From Phaeobacter bryozoorum (lineage in GTDB: Bacteria; Pseudomonadota; Alphaproteobacteria; Rhodobacterales; Rhodobacteraceae): a stretch of DNA of 64,000 nt. The notes under the pieces are model-generated. The model had not been told where the DNA came from and searched no databases. It saw nothing but the letters and a program-made list of their open reading frames with translations. Both the position numbers and the translations under genes were made by a program. Positions 41,590-50,320 of this stretch are shown here, one piece after another. The stretch is taken from NCBI RefSeq assembly GCF_041893525.1, contig NZ_CP169068.1. One strand, given 5' to 3'. The first letter of the stretch is position 1, and every line of letters begins with the position of its first letter.

Positions 41590-42975
41590 TTACCGGTAGG
41601 TCACTTGTTTCACCGCTTCGATCACCTCATCGGTGGTGACCAGCGCGTGTTTTTCGAGATTGGCGGCATAGGGCATGGGCACGTCCTTGCCGGTGCAGGT
41701 GATCACCGGGGCATCGAGGTAATCAAAGGCCTCCTGCATCACCACAGAGGAGATATAGCTGCCAACAGAGCCCTGCGGCCAGCCTTCCTCAACTGTAACC
41801 AGACGGTTGGTCTTCATCACCGATTTGATGATGGAGCCGGTGTCCATCGGGCGCAGGGTGCGCAGGTCGATGACCTCGGCGCTGATGCCATCCTCGGCCA
41901 GTTTCTCCGCCGCTTCCAGCGCATAGGTCATGCCGATGCCAAAGGAGACGATGGTGACGTCAGTGCCTTCCCGCCAGATCCGGGCCTTGCCAAAGGGAAC
42001 GGTGTAATCATCCAGCTTCGGCACTTCAAAGGATTTGCCGTAGAGGATCTCGTTCTCGAGGAAGATCACCGGGTTGTTGTCGCGGATCGCGGTTTTCATC
42101 AGACCCTTGGCGTCGGAGGCGGAGTAGGGCATCGCCACCTTCAGGCCGGGGATCTGCATGTACCAGGCGGCGTAATCCTGGCTGTGCTGCGCGCCCACGC
42201 GGGCAGCGGCACCGTTGGGGCCACGGAACACCATCGGTGCCCCCATCTGACCGCCGGACATATAGAGCGTCTTGGCGGCAGAGTTGATGATGTGGTCAAT
42301 CGCCTGCATGGCGAAGTTGAAGGTCATGAACTCCACAATCGGGCGCAGACCGCCAAAGGCCGCACCGGTGGCGATGCCGGCAAAACCATGTTCGGTGATC
42401 GGGGTGTCGATCACGCGCTTGGAGCCGAATTCGTCCAACAGACCCTGAGAGATCTTATAGGCGCCCTGATATTCGGCGACTTCCTCGCCCATCAGGAAGA
42501 CATCGCCGTCGCGGCGCATTTCCTCGGCCATGGCGTCGCGCAGGGCTTCGCGGACCGTGGTCTGCACCACTTCGGTGCCCTCGGGCCAGTCCGGGGTGGT
42601 GTCCACCTCGGGTGCGGCGGGGGCTGCGGCAGCAGCGGCGGCGGTTGCGGGCGCCGCAGGTGCCTCTGCCGCCGGCGCTTCGCTTGTGGAGGGCGCGGAT
42701 GCTGCGGGGGCCGCATCGGGGTCGTAGCTTTCGCCCTCTTCCAGCAGCACGGCGATCGGGCTGTTGACCTTTACGTTCTCGGTGCCTTCACCGATCAGGA
42801 TCTTGCCGATGACGCCTTCGTCAACGGCTTCGAATTCCATCGTCGCCTTGTCGGTTTCGATCTCGGCCAGAATATCGCCGGAATTTACTGTATCGCCCTC
42901 TTTGACCAGCCATTTGGCCAGGGTGCCTTCCTCCATGGTCGGCGACAGGGCGGGCATCAGGATTTCAGTTGCCAT
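41590..42975 (-). CDS. pdhB: pyruvate dehydrogenase E1 beta subunit with N-terminal lipoyl domain
   Basis: A 461-aa protein. Residues 1-80 are a lipoyl domain nearly identical to that of pdhC (Lys43 in EIETDKATMEFEA); an Ala/Pro-rich linker (about 85-130) connects it to the E1 beta domain (about 135-461: TTVREALRDAMAEEMRRDGD, GEEVAEYQGAYKISQGLL, TPITEHGFAGIATGAAFGGL, EEGWPQGSVGSYI). A lipoyl domain on E1 beta is normal in alphaproteobacteria and unusual elsewhere. It forms the alpha2-beta2 decarboxylase with PdhA. It starts 16 bases after the pdhA stop. Confidence 0.97.
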   Translation of the reverse strand: MATEILMPALSPTMEEGTLAKWLVKEGDTVNSGDILAEIETDKATMEFEAVDEGVIGKILIGEGTENVKVNSPIAVLLEEGESYDPDAAPAASAPSTSEAPAAEAPAAPATAAAAAAAPAAPEVDTTPDWPEGTEVVQTTVREALRDAMAEEMRRDGDVFLMGEEVAEYQGAYKISQGLLDEFGSKRVIDTPITEHGFAGIATGAAFGGLRPIVEFMTFNFAMQAIDHIINSAAKTLYMSGGQMGAPMVFRGPNGAAARVGAQHSQDYAAWYMQIPGLKVAMPYSASDAKGLMKTAIRDNNPVIFLENEILYGKSFEVPKLDDYTVPFGKARIWREGTDVTIVSFGIGMTYALEAAEKLAEDGISAEVIDLRTLRPMDTGSIIKSVMKTNRLVTVEEGWPQGSVGSYISSVVMQEAFDYLDAPVITCTGKDVPMPYAANLEKHALVTTDEVIEAVKQVTYR

Positions 42976-42991
42976 ATCGTATTACGTCCCC

Positions 42992-44005
42992 TCAGGCGGT
43001 TTCTTGCGGCAGCTCATCCGCATAAATATCGGTCCAGAGTTCATCGAGCGCCGGTTCCGGGCTCTCCTTGGCGAAGTCTGCGGATTTGTTGACGATGTCC
43101 TTGATCTCTTTGTCGATCACCTTGAGGTCGTCCTCGCTTGCATGTTTGCCGGTGAGCAGCATGTCGCGGACCTGTTCGATGGGATCGCGTTCCTCGCGCA
43201 TTTTCTGCACCTCTTCGCGGGTGCGGTACTTGGCGGGGTCGGACATGGAGTGGCCACGGTAGCGGTAGGTCTTGACCTCAAGGATATAGGGGCCTTTGCC
43301 TGCGCGGCAGTGGGCGACGGCGCGTTCGCCAGCCTCTTTCACGGCCAGCACATCCATGCCGTCCACTTCCTCGCCCTTGATGCCGTAGGCTTCGCCGCGT
43401 TTCCACAGGGCGGGGGATTTGGTCGAGCGCTGCACCGAGGTGCCCATGGCGTATTGGTTGTTCTCGATCACGAAGACGACCGGCAGATCCCAGAGCTGGG
43501 CCATGTTGTAGGTCTCGTAGACCTGACCCTGGTTGGCGGCGCCATCACCGAAATAGGCGAATGTCACGCGGTCGTTGCCTTTGTATTTGTCGGAGAAGGC
43601 GAGGCCTGCGCCCAGTGGTACCTGCGCGCCGACGATGCCGTGGCCGCCGTAGAAGTGTTTCTCTTTCGAGAACATGTGCATCGAGCCGCCTTTGCCCTTT
43701 GAGTAGCCGCCTTCGCGGCCGGTCAGCTCGGCCATGACGCCGTTGGGGTCCATGCCACAGGCCAGCATATGGCCGTGGTCGCGGTAGGAGGTGACGCGTT
43801 TGTCGCCCTCTTCGGCGGCGGCCTCAAGGCCGACAACAACCGCTTCCTGTCCGATGTAGAGATGGCAGAAGCCGCCAATCAGACCCATGCCATAGAGCTG
43901 GCCGGCCTTTTCCTCGAATCGCCGGATCAGCAGCATCTCGCGGTAGTACTCGAGTAGCTCTTCGGCAGAAACGTTTGGTTTCTTGACACTTTTTCTCGCA
44001 GCCAT
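42992..44005 (-). CDS. pdhA: pyruvate dehydrogenase E1 alpha subunit
   Basis: A 337-aa thiamine-diphosphate enzyme subunit. The ThDP-binding motif runs from GDG (153-155) to NN (182-183), in YFGDGAANQGQVYETYNMAQ and IENNQYAMGTS. The phosphorylation-loop region YRYRGHSMSDPAKYRTREEV is also typical. GGGGGAG lies about 9 bases before the ATG. First gene of the operon; a palindrome at 44033-44050 sits just upstream and is shared with lpd. Confidence 0.97.
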   Translation of the reverse strand: MAARKSVKKPNVSAEELLEYYREMLLIRRFEEKAGQLYGMGLIGGFCHLYIGQEAVVVGLEAAAEEGDKRVTSYRDHGHMLACGMDPNGVMAELTGREGGYSKGKGGSMHMFSKEKHFYGGHGIVGAQVPLGAGLAFSDKYKGNDRVTFAYFGDGAANQGQVYETYNMAQLWDLPVVFVIENNQYAMGTSVQRSTKSPALWKRGEAYGIKGEEVDGMDVLAVKEAGERAVAHCRAGKGPYILEVKTYRYRGHSMSDPAKYRTREEVQKMREERDPIEQVRDMLLTGKHASEDDLKVIDKEIKDIVNKSADFAKESPEPALDELWTDIYADELPQETA

Positions 44006-44032
44006 AGTGGCGGGCTCCCCCTTAAGGCTAGA

Positions 44033-44050
44033 TAGTTTAATGCTAAACTA
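44033..44050. promoter_or_regulatory. palindrome upstream of pdhA, shared with lpd
   Basis: TAGTTTA-ATGC-TAAACTA, a perfect inverted repeat with 7-base arms, 28 bases before the pdhA start. The lpd upstream region carries TAGTTTA-ACGG-TGAACTA at 62972-62989 with the same spacing. Probably the operator of a common pyruvate dehydrogenase regulator, whose gene is not in the window. The remaining 44051-44308 region has no gene that I can support. Confidence 0.65.
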
Positions 44051-44308
44051 GTTCATAATGGATTTTGTTACGTCATGCGAGTGTTATTATGACGTGCCGT
44101 CACCAAGGGGTAAAGGCGATGGTGTTTCACCAGTGTTTCAGCGGTGTTCCGGGGCGTTGACCTGAGGGCTGATCGGGGGCTGGCCTGCGGCGTGGGGTAT
44201 CGGCTGGCATCGCGCGGCGCAGCCTTGCGCCCGCCGGACAGCAAAACGCCCGCGAGCGAGGCTGCGGGCGATCACATGTTTCAGAGCGGTCTGCGCCGGG
44301 GCGGCTGT

Positions 44309-44608
44309 TTAGCGGATGACGATTTCATCCGAGCGCAGCAGGCCCAGAACGGAGCGGGCCTGTTCATCCAGCAGGTCCAGATCGAGGTAATCATCGGACA
44401 GCCGGTGGGTGAGGTTCTCCATCTGCGCGGTCTCACGCTTCAGCTGGTCGAGATCCTGACGCAGCGCTTCCACTTCGGCCTGGATCTCGACCCGCCTGAA
44501 CAACCCGAAATCCCCCTGCACGGCAGCGAAGGTGAAATATGCGCTCAGCGCGAATGCAATCGTGGAAAAGACGAATGCACCCAAAGAGGGTCGATTGGTT
44601 CGGGTCAC
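44309..44608 (-). CDS. ftsB: septum formation initiator, FtsB/DivIC family
   Basis: A 99-aa bitopic membrane protein: cytoplasmic tail, one transmembrane helix (about 9-29, LGAFVFSTIAFALSAYFTFAAV), then a periplasmic coiled coil (about 38-75, RRVEIQAEVEALRQDLDQLKRETAQMENLTHRL) and a short conserved end (DDYLDLDLLDEQARSVLGLL). FtsB-type proteins link FtsL and FtsQ in the divisome. The start is GTG (44608). Position between pgk and pdhA is common in Rhodobacterales. Functional naming is by family pattern. Confidence 0.87.
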   Translation of the reverse strand: MTRTNRPSLGAFVFSTIAFALSAYFTFAAVQGDFGLFRRVEIQAEVEALRQDLDQLKRETAQMENLTHRLSDDYLDLDLLDEQARSVLGLLRSDEIVIR

Positions 44609-44732
44609 GGTGATGGCCTGTATGATCTGCTGCTCAAGTCTCGCGCCGGTTTACCCGGCGTCTGCAACAATACTGCCACAGGCATCATGGTTTGTGAAAG
44701 GTGAAAATTGTTAATTATGAACATTCTGACGC

Positions 44733-44765
44733 AAAAACGCACCCCAACCGGATGGCAGGGGTGCG
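44733..44765 (-). terminator. rho-independent terminator after pgk
   Basis: The arms CGCACCCC/GGGGTGCG lie on either side of a 12-base loop, followed on the minus strand by five T residues. It is about 100 bases beyond the pgk stop. Confidence 0.75.
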
Positions 44766-44863
44766 AGGTGTTAACAAGTGGTTAACGGATCTTGCGGGTC
44801 ACCGCGATCTTAACCTTTTGGCGGCGATACCGGCCTCCGGCCTGCGACAGGTGGCAATTCGGC

Positions 44864-46054
44864 TTAGCCCTCCAGTGCGGCGACGCCGGGCAGGGTCTTG
44901 CCCTCCATCCATTCCAGGAAGGCACCGCCCGCGGTGGAGATATAGGTGAAATCAGCCGCAGCCCCGGCCTGATTGAGGGCCGCAACGGTATCGCCGCCCC
45001 CCGCGACGCTGACCAGCGCACCGGATCTGGTCAGCGCGGCGGCCTGTTGTGCGGCGGCATTGGTGGCGGCATCGAAGGGCGCGATTTCAAAGGCGCCCAT
45101 GGGGCCATTCCAGATCAGCGTTTTGGAGGCGGAGAGTGTATCGGCGACGGCAGCGACAGTCTGCGGGCCTGCGTCGAGGATCATCGCATCTGCGGGGCAG
45201 GCGTCGGCGGCGACGGTTTCATTGTCGGCCCCGGCCTTGAATTCGCGTGCGACGACGACGTCGACGGGCAGGATGATCTTGCAGCCTGCGGCCTCGGCTT
45301 TGGTCAGGATCTCGCGGGCGGTGTCGGCCATATCGTGCTCGCAAAGCGATTTGCCCACATCAATGCCCTGTGCGGCGAGAAAGGTATTGGCCATGCCGCC
45401 ACCGATCACCAGATTGTCGACCTTGCCGACGAGGTTGCCCAGCAGTTCCAGTTTGGTGGAGACCTTGGCACCGCCAACCACGGCGGTGACCGGGCGCTGG
45501 GGTTGGCCGAGGGCTGCGTCAAGCGCTGTCAGCTCAGCCTCCATCAGACGACCAGCGCAGGCGGGCAGCAGACGGGCCAGCGCCTCGGTCGAGGCATGGG
45601 CGCGGTGGGCGGCGGAGAACGCATCGTTGCAATAAATATCGCCCAGCTGGGCCATCTCAGCCGCAAGAGCGGCGTCATTCTTCTCCTCGCCCGCGTGGAA
45701 GCGGGTGTTTTCCAGCAGCAGCACGGCACCTGCGGGCAGGCCCGCCAGCGCGGCCTCGGCAGCGGGGCCGCGACAATCGGCGGCAAAGGTCACCGGCGCG
45801 TCGAACGCGGCCTCAAGTGCTGGCACCAGCGGGCGCAGCGACATCTCTGCGACAACCTTGCCCTTGGGGCGGCCGAAATGGGCCAGCAGAATCGGGGTGC
45901 CGCCCTTGGCGAGGATATCCTTGACCGTTGGGGCGACGCGCTGAATGCGGGTGTCATCGGTGACGCGGCCATCCTCGACCGGGACATTGATATCGACGCG
46001 CACCAGAACGCGCTTGCCTGCCAGGTCCATCTTGTCGAGTGCGGTCCAGCCCAT
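44864..46054 (-). CDS. pgk: phosphoglycerate kinase
   Basis: A 396-aa glycolytic and gluconeogenic enzyme that interconverts 1,3-bisphosphoglycerate and 3-phosphoglycerate. The start at 46054 is preferred because AAGGA is 7 bases upstream; an ATG two codons earlier would sit directly on the ribosome-binding site. Motifs: KRVLVRVDINVPVEDGRVTDDTRI, LLAHFGRPKGK, LLLENTRFHAGEEKND, VVGGAKVSTKLELLGNL, KTLIWNGPMGAFE and the nucleotide loop VAGGGDTVAAL. Length is exactly typical. Confidence 0.97.
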   Translation of the reverse strand: MGWTALDKMDLAGKRVLVRVDINVPVEDGRVTDDTRIQRVAPTVKDILAKGGTPILLAHFGRPKGKVVAEMSLRPLVPALEAAFDAPVTFAADCRGPAAEAALAGLPAGAVLLLENTRFHAGEEKNDAALAAEMAQLGDIYCNDAFSAAHRAHASTEALARLLPACAGRLMEAELTALDAALGQPQRPVTAVVGGAKVSTKLELLGNLVGKVDNLVIGGGMANTFLAAQGIDVGKSLCEHDMADTAREILTKAEAAGCKIILPVDVVVAREFKAGADNETVAADACPADAMILDAGPQTVAAVADTLSASKTLIWNGPMGAFEIAPFDAATNAAAQQAAALTRSGALVSVAGGGDTVAALNQAGAAADFTYISTAGGAFLEWMEGKTLPGVAALEG

Positions 46055-46247
46055 GATCATATCCTTCTGTTGGTCGCGTGTGTTGGTCGTGCTGTGCGAG
46101 GCCAGTCGCGCGGAGGCGGGCTGGCGCTGTTGGCGCGATGTTTCGGGGCTTTTTGCCGCCCAGTCAATGCTCCGTGACCAAAGCTCCCTTGGCAATCGGC
46201 GGCGCGGGGCTTAACTATCGGGCGAATGCAAAGCACAGGAGGGCCAC

Positions 46248-46754
46248 ATGGCCGAGATCAAGGATCCCGAAAACACCATCATCATGGAGCTGAAAGACGG
46301 CAAGGTGGTGATCGAGCTGCTGCCCGATGTGGCCCCCCAGCACAGCGCACGCATGAAAGAGCTGGCCCGTGGCGGTGAATATGACAATGTGGCGTTTCAC
46401 CGGGTGATCGACGGCTTTATGGCGCAGACCGGCGACGTGCAGCACGGCGATATGGAAGACGGGTTCAACCTGCGCATGGCAGGCACCGGCGGCTCTGACC
46501 TGCCGAATGTGCCGGCGGAATTCTCCAAGCTGCCGCATGACCGTGGCACGCTGGGCGCGGCGCGCTCCGCCAACCCGGATTCGGCCAATTCGCAGTTCTT
46601 CATCAACTTCAAGGACAACCATTTCCTGAACGGTCAGTACACGGTCTATGGCCGCGTGATCGAAGGTATGGAACATGTCGATGCGATCACCCGTGGCGAG
46701 CCGCCTGCGAACCCCGACCGCATGATCAGCGTCAAGGTGGCAGCCGATGTATAA
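46248..46754 (+). CDS. ppiB: peptidyl-prolyl isomerase, cyclophilin type (cytoplasmic)
   Basis: A 168-aa cyclophilin that accelerates proline cis-trans isomerisation. Active-site features: NVAFHRVIDGFMAQTGD (catalytic Arg in FHRV), PAEFSKLPHDRGTLGAARS and NSQFFINFKDNHFLNGQYTVYGRVIEGM. AGGAGGG lies before the ATG. There is no signal peptide. Its last 8 bases overlap the start of a second, exported cyclophilin, so both are made from one message. Confidence 0.94.
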   Translation: MAEIKDPENTIIMELKDGKVVIELLPDVAPQHSARMKELARGGEYDNVAFHRVIDGFMAQTGDVQHGDMEDGFNLRMAGTGGSDLPNVPAEFSKLPHDRGTLGAARSANPDSANSQFFINFKDNHFLNGQYTVYGRVIEGMEHVDAITRGEPPANPDRMISVKVAADV

Positions 46755-47298
46755 GCTGGCAGCGGTATTTGCGCTGATGGCGGGGCCTGCGCTGGCCAGC
46801 GGTCTGGAGATCGCGGTCGAAGGCGAGGGCGCCAATGGCACCATCAAGATCGACCTGTTCGAGGATGTGGCCCCCAAACATGTCGAGCAGATCACTGCGC
46901 TGGCAGCCGAGGGCAAATATGATGGCGTGGTGTTTCACCGCGTGATCGAAGGCTTTATGGCGCAGACCGGTGATGTGGAATTCGGCAAGCTGGGTGGCGA
47001 TATGCGCCGCGCAGGCATGGGCGGTTCCGAGCGCTCGGACCTGCCGGCCGAATTCTCCGATCTGGAGTTCGATCGCGGTGTCGTCGGCATGGCCCGCTCA
47101 CAGGATCCCGACAGCGCCAATTCGCAGTTCTTCATCATGTTTGCGCCGGGGCATTTCCTCAATGGTCAGTACACCATTGTGGGCAAGGTGACCGAGGGCA
47201 TGGATGTGGTTGACGCGATCAAGCGCGGCAGCAGCAGTCAGAACGGCGCCGTTGTCGGCCAGCCCGATGTGATGAAAACCGTCACAGTGACTGAGTGA
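46747..47298 (+). CDS. peptidyl-prolyl isomerase, cyclophilin type (exported)
   Basis: A 183-aa cyclophilin with a signal peptide (MYKLAAVFALMAGPALAS, cut at about 18), so it works in the periplasm. It keeps the active-site sequences GVVFHRVIEGFMAQTGDVEFG, PAEFSDLEFDRGVVGMARSQ and NSQFFIMFAPGHFLNGQYTIVGKVTEGM. It resembles the upstream gene closely and overlaps it by 8 bases, consistent with a tandem duplication followed by acquisition of an export signal. A terminator follows at 47341. Confidence 0.93.
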   Translation: MYKLAAVFALMAGPALASGLEIAVEGEGANGTIKIDLFEDVAPKHVEQITALAAEGKYDGVVFHRVIEGFMAQTGDVEFGKLGGDMRRAGMGGSERSDLPAEFSDLEFDRGVVGMARSQDPDSANSQFFIMFAPGHFLNGQYTIVGKVTEGMDVVDAIKRGSSSQNGAVVGQPDVMKTVTVTE

Positions 47299-47340
47299 TC
47301 CTGCGATCCGGCCTGCCGGATTGACCTGATATATATTGCA

Positions 47341-47373
47341 ACGGCCCGTACCCTGCGTGGTGCGGGCCGTTTG
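47341..47373 (+). terminator. rho-independent terminator after the cyclophilin pair
   Basis: The arms ACGGCCCG/CGGGCCGT are followed by TTTGCCGTTT. It is 42 bases after the stop. The T-run is short. Confidence 0.65.
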
Positions 47374-47499
47374 CCGTTTCAGCCAGGGATACGCACGCCT
47401 GTCACGGGCTTGTGCGGTGCATGTGAGGGGATTTTGCGGCAGGCTGTGCGCCTCAAGATCAGTTGCGAAGCTGGTCGCAAGTCAAGGGGGAGCGCAGAG

Positions 47500-48510
47500 A
47501 TGTCACGGCTGGCGATAGGGAAACGGGATCCGCTGCGCGTCGGGACGGTCGGCGCTGTGCTGGCGGCTTTGCTGGTGATGCTGGGCGCTGTTGCGGCGGC
47601 GGCTGATCCGGCGCAATGGGCGCGGGAGTGGCCGCAGACCGATTTCAGCCGCTCCGCCGTGGCCAGCTGGGATGAGATCAAATCCGGTGGTCCGCCAAAG
47701 GATGGCATTCCGGCGCTGAGCGATCCGGCGTTTCACCCCGCGGCGCAGGTGACGGGGCTGAGCCCCGCCGAACCGGTGGTGGTGCTGGATCTGCCCGGAC
47801 AGGCGGCGCGGGCCTATCCGCTGCGCTATCTGATCTGGCATGAAATCGTCAATGACCGGGTCGGTGGCACGCCGGTTGCGATCACCTATTGTCCCTTGTG
47901 CAATTCCGCCATGAGCTTTGACCGGCGGGTGGCTGGCCGCACCCTGAGCTTTGGCGTCACCGGCAAGCTGCGCCAGTCCGATATGGTGATGTATGACCGC
48001 GAGAGCGAGAGCTGGTGGCAGCAGGCCACGGGCACCGGCATCGTGGGCGAAATGACGGGCCGGGAGCTGCGGCAGCTGCCGAGCTGGCTGGACAGCTGGC
48101 AGGCATTTCGCGCCGCCTACCCAGAGGGTCTGGTGATGGCTGAGCCACGCCACAACCGCAGCTATGGCCGCAATCCCTATCAGGGCTATGACCGGTCGAA
48201 CTGGCCGTTTCTATATGATGGCGCGCCGCCGCCCCATGGTATCGCGCCGCTGGCGCGCGTGGTGCGGGTGGGGGACCGGGCCTGGCCCCTGGCGCGCTTG
48301 GCCAAGGCCGGGGAAATCCGCGAGGCGGGGGTGGTCCTCAGCTGGCGGGCCGGGCAGGCCTCGGCGCTGGATGCCGGGCAGCTGGGCAAGGGGCGCGACG
48401 TTGGATCGGTGCGGGTGCGGGGACAGAACGGTGCGGATCTGGCCCATGATGTGATGTTTGCCTTTGCCTATCATGCTTTCTGGCCCAAGGGGCGCTGGAT
48501 GCTGGAGTGA
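47500..48510 (+). CDS. DUF3179 domain-containing protein, exported
   Basis: A 336-aa protein with an N-terminal signal or anchor (VGTVGAVLAALLVMLGAVAAAADP, about 15-38) and the DUF3179 domain (about 75-320). The signature is GGTPVAITYCPLCNSAMSFDRRVAG with the conserved CPLC pair, followed by LSFGVTGKLRQSDMVMYDRESESWWQQATGTGI. The function of the family is not known. It is secreted or periplasmic and resembles extracellular sugar-associated proteins. The start at 47500 has GGGGGAG 7 bases upstream; the frame is open from 47371 without support. Single gene. Confidence 0.88.
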   Translation: MSRLAIGKRDPLRVGTVGAVLAALLVMLGAVAAAADPAQWAREWPQTDFSRSAVASWDEIKSGGPPKDGIPALSDPAFHPAAQVTGLSPAEPVVVLDLPGQAARAYPLRYLIWHEIVNDRVGGTPVAITYCPLCNSAMSFDRRVAGRTLSFGVTGKLRQSDMVMYDRESESWWQQATGTGIVGEMTGRELRQLPSWLDSWQAFRAAYPEGLVMAEPRHNRSYGRNPYQGYDRSNWPFLYDGAPPPHGIAPLARVVRVGDRAWPLARLAKAGEIREAGVVLSWRAGQASALDAGQLGKGRDVGSVRVRGQNGADLAHDVMFAFAYHAFWPKGRWMLE

Positions 48511-48540
48511 GGGGGCGATGCACAACCGAGTTCTGCCCGA

Positions 48541-48570
48541 AAAAGAGGGCGCACCGGCGAAGGCGCGCCC
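48541..48570 (-). terminator. rho-independent terminator of the first RTX gene
   Basis: On the minus strand, GGGCGC/GCGCCC arms flank a 12-base loop and lead into TCTTTTT. It lies about 30 bases past the stop at 48599. Confidence 0.75.
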
Positions 48571-48598
48571 ATAGCCATATTCTGAGAGCGGTATCTAA

Positions 48599-50095
48599 TC
48601 AGAACAGGAAGTTATCGGTGTCCATTAGCTGATCGACGGTCACGTCTTCGACCAGCAGGGAGACATTGGCGAAGGTGACGCGCACATCCGCGCCGAGCTG
48701 TGCAAATCCAAGGTGATCGATGCGGGGTGCACCGCGGGTGATCTCGATCACATCCTCGCCAAGGCGGAAATCGGTGATGGTGTCCTGACCGGAACCACGG
48801 CCAAAGACAAAACTGTCGGCACCGCTGCCGCCGGTCAGGCGGTCATGGCCGGACTGACCGATGAGCCGGTCGGCGCCGTCGCTGCCAAACAGCGTGTCAT
48901 GCCCGCGCCCGCCCAGCAGGAGATCATCGCCGGCATCGCCGCGCATCACGTCGTGGCCACCGCCGCCGCTGAGCCGGTCGCTGCCGGTACCGGCGGTCAT
49001 CGTGTCATTGCCGCGCCCACCGGTCAGGCTGTCATCGCCGGTCCCGCCGGTGATCAGATCGCGCCCGTTGCCACCGTCAAGCCGGTCATTGCCGTCGCCG
49101 CCATCAAGCGTATCGGCGCCACTACCGGCCCTCAGCGTGTCGTGGCCTGCGTTGCCGTCAAGGCTGTCGTGGCCGCTGCCGCCAATCAGCAGGTCATTGG
49201 CATTTTCGGCCGGGCCAATCTCGTTGTCGCCACGCAGGGTGTCATTGCCAGCGCCGCCGATCAGCGTGTCATTGCCAAGACTGCCACGCAGGTTGTCGTG
49301 ACCGGCCTCACCGGAGAGGTGATCGTCCCCCAGCTCGCCGTCGAGGAAATCATTGTTGCGCCCGCCCGACAGGGTGTCGGCGCCGGTGCCGCCCAGCAGG
49401 AAATCCTTGCCCGCGCCGCCGGTGATGCTATCATTGCCGCCCCGGCCATGGATCATGTCGGAGCTGTTGCTCTCCGCCGCGTTTCGGGTGGTCAGGATAT
49501 CGTCGGCGCTGCCGCCTTCCTGAATATGCAGGGTCTGGGTGGCGAGGCGCACCGTCTCCACGCTGAGCAGCAGGTCCTGTCCGGCCCGCGTCGTGAGCTG
49601 CGCGCCTGCGATGTCGTCAAAGGCAAAGCTGTAGCTGGTGATCCCCTCCGCCAGTCGCAGCTCATCCTCGCCGGGGCCGCCGATGATGGTATCATTGCCG
49701 CCGCCTGCCTGAATGGTGTCGTTGCCACCAAACCCCTGGATCCGCTCGCCACCGTTCCAGGCCGAGGTGATGGTGTCATCGCCCGCCAGCGCCAGTGCCA
49801 GCAGCGAATAAAGGTCACTGGTGGCAATCATCTGCGAGGGCAGGCTGAAGCCGCTGACCGACAGGATCAGGGTCTGGTGGTGGAACAGGGCAAAGCTGTT
49901 GAGCGGGCTGTCCGCAGTCAGATTGCCGGTCTCGTCAAAGGTGAACCTGCCCTGAAACACCAGCACAAAGTCGCGGTATTGCACGGCGATCTGGGTCTCG
50001 GATGTGCTGAGAACAGCCACTTTGGTAAAGTCGAAGTCATTGAAATCAAACGGCGGCGCCATATTTGACGCGGCCGCTACAAAAAGCTCTGCCAT
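48599..50095 (-). CDS. RTX (hemolysin-type calcium-binding) repeat protein 1
   Basis: A 498-aa protein. After a unique N-terminal 100 residues, about 300 residues consist of glycine/aspartate-rich nonapeptide repeats (GGxGxDxLx, e.g. GGAGNDTLRG, GGRGHDTLFG) that form calcium-binding parallel beta-rolls. The last 75 residues (DSFVFGRGSGQDTITDF…GFAQLGADVRVTFANVSLLVED…DNFLF) form a C-terminal cap likely carrying the type I secretion signal. No N-terminal signal peptide, as expected for type I export. No secretion ATPase is in the window. No catalytic domain is visible, so an adhesin-like or matrix role is possible. Paralog of the next gene. Confidence 0.88.
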   Translation of the reverse strand: MAELFVAAASNMAPPFDFNDFDFTKVAVLSTSETQIAVQYRDFVLVFQGRFTFDETGNLTADSPLNSFALFHHQTLILSVSGFSLPSQMIATSDLYSLLALALAGDDTITSAWNGGERIQGFGGNDTIQAGGGNDTIIGGPGEDELRLAEGITSYSFAFDDIAGAQLTTRAGQDLLLSVETVRLATQTLHIQEGGSADDILTTRNAAESNSSDMIHGRGGNDSITGGAGKDFLLGGTGADTLSGGRNNDFLDGELGDDHLSGEAGHDNLRGSLGNDTLIGGAGNDTLRGDNEIGPAENANDLLIGGSGHDSLDGNAGHDTLRAGSGADTLDGGDGNDRLDGGNGRDLITGGTGDDSLTGGRGNDTMTAGTGSDRLSGGGGHDVMRGDAGDDLLLGGRGHDTLFGSDGADRLIGQSGHDRLTGGSGADSFVFGRGSGQDTITDFRLGEDVIEITRGAPRIDHLGFAQLGADVRVTFANVSLLVEDVTVDQLMDTDNFLF

Positions 50096-50265
50096 GGTCT
50101 GACCTGCTGCCTGAATGCCCGTTGCATCTTTTTGATGCTTTTGTCGGAAACCTAGGGGGCGGGTCTGGATCGGGGAAGTCTCGGGTTAACGAATAATTAA
50201 CCTTTGTTAATTCTGTTGCGAAAACTCTGCACCGTGTGCACGGCGGACTTGTCGCCTGCGGTATT

Positions 50266-50296
50266 GAAAAAGGCGCCCCGATTGGGGGCGCCCTTG
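50266..50296 (-). terminator. rho-independent terminator of the second RTX gene
   Basis: On the minus strand, GGGCGCCCC and GGGGCGCC arms around CAATC are followed by a T-run. It is 25 bases past the stop at 50321. Confidence 0.85.
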
Positions 50297-50320
50297 GTCA
50301 GTGCTGATCTGCGATATCGC

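Noticed and set aside
48713..50068. 451-codon plus-strand frame over the first RTX gene
   Set aside because: Periodic Ala/Val sequence produced by reading the nonapeptide-coding repeats backwards.
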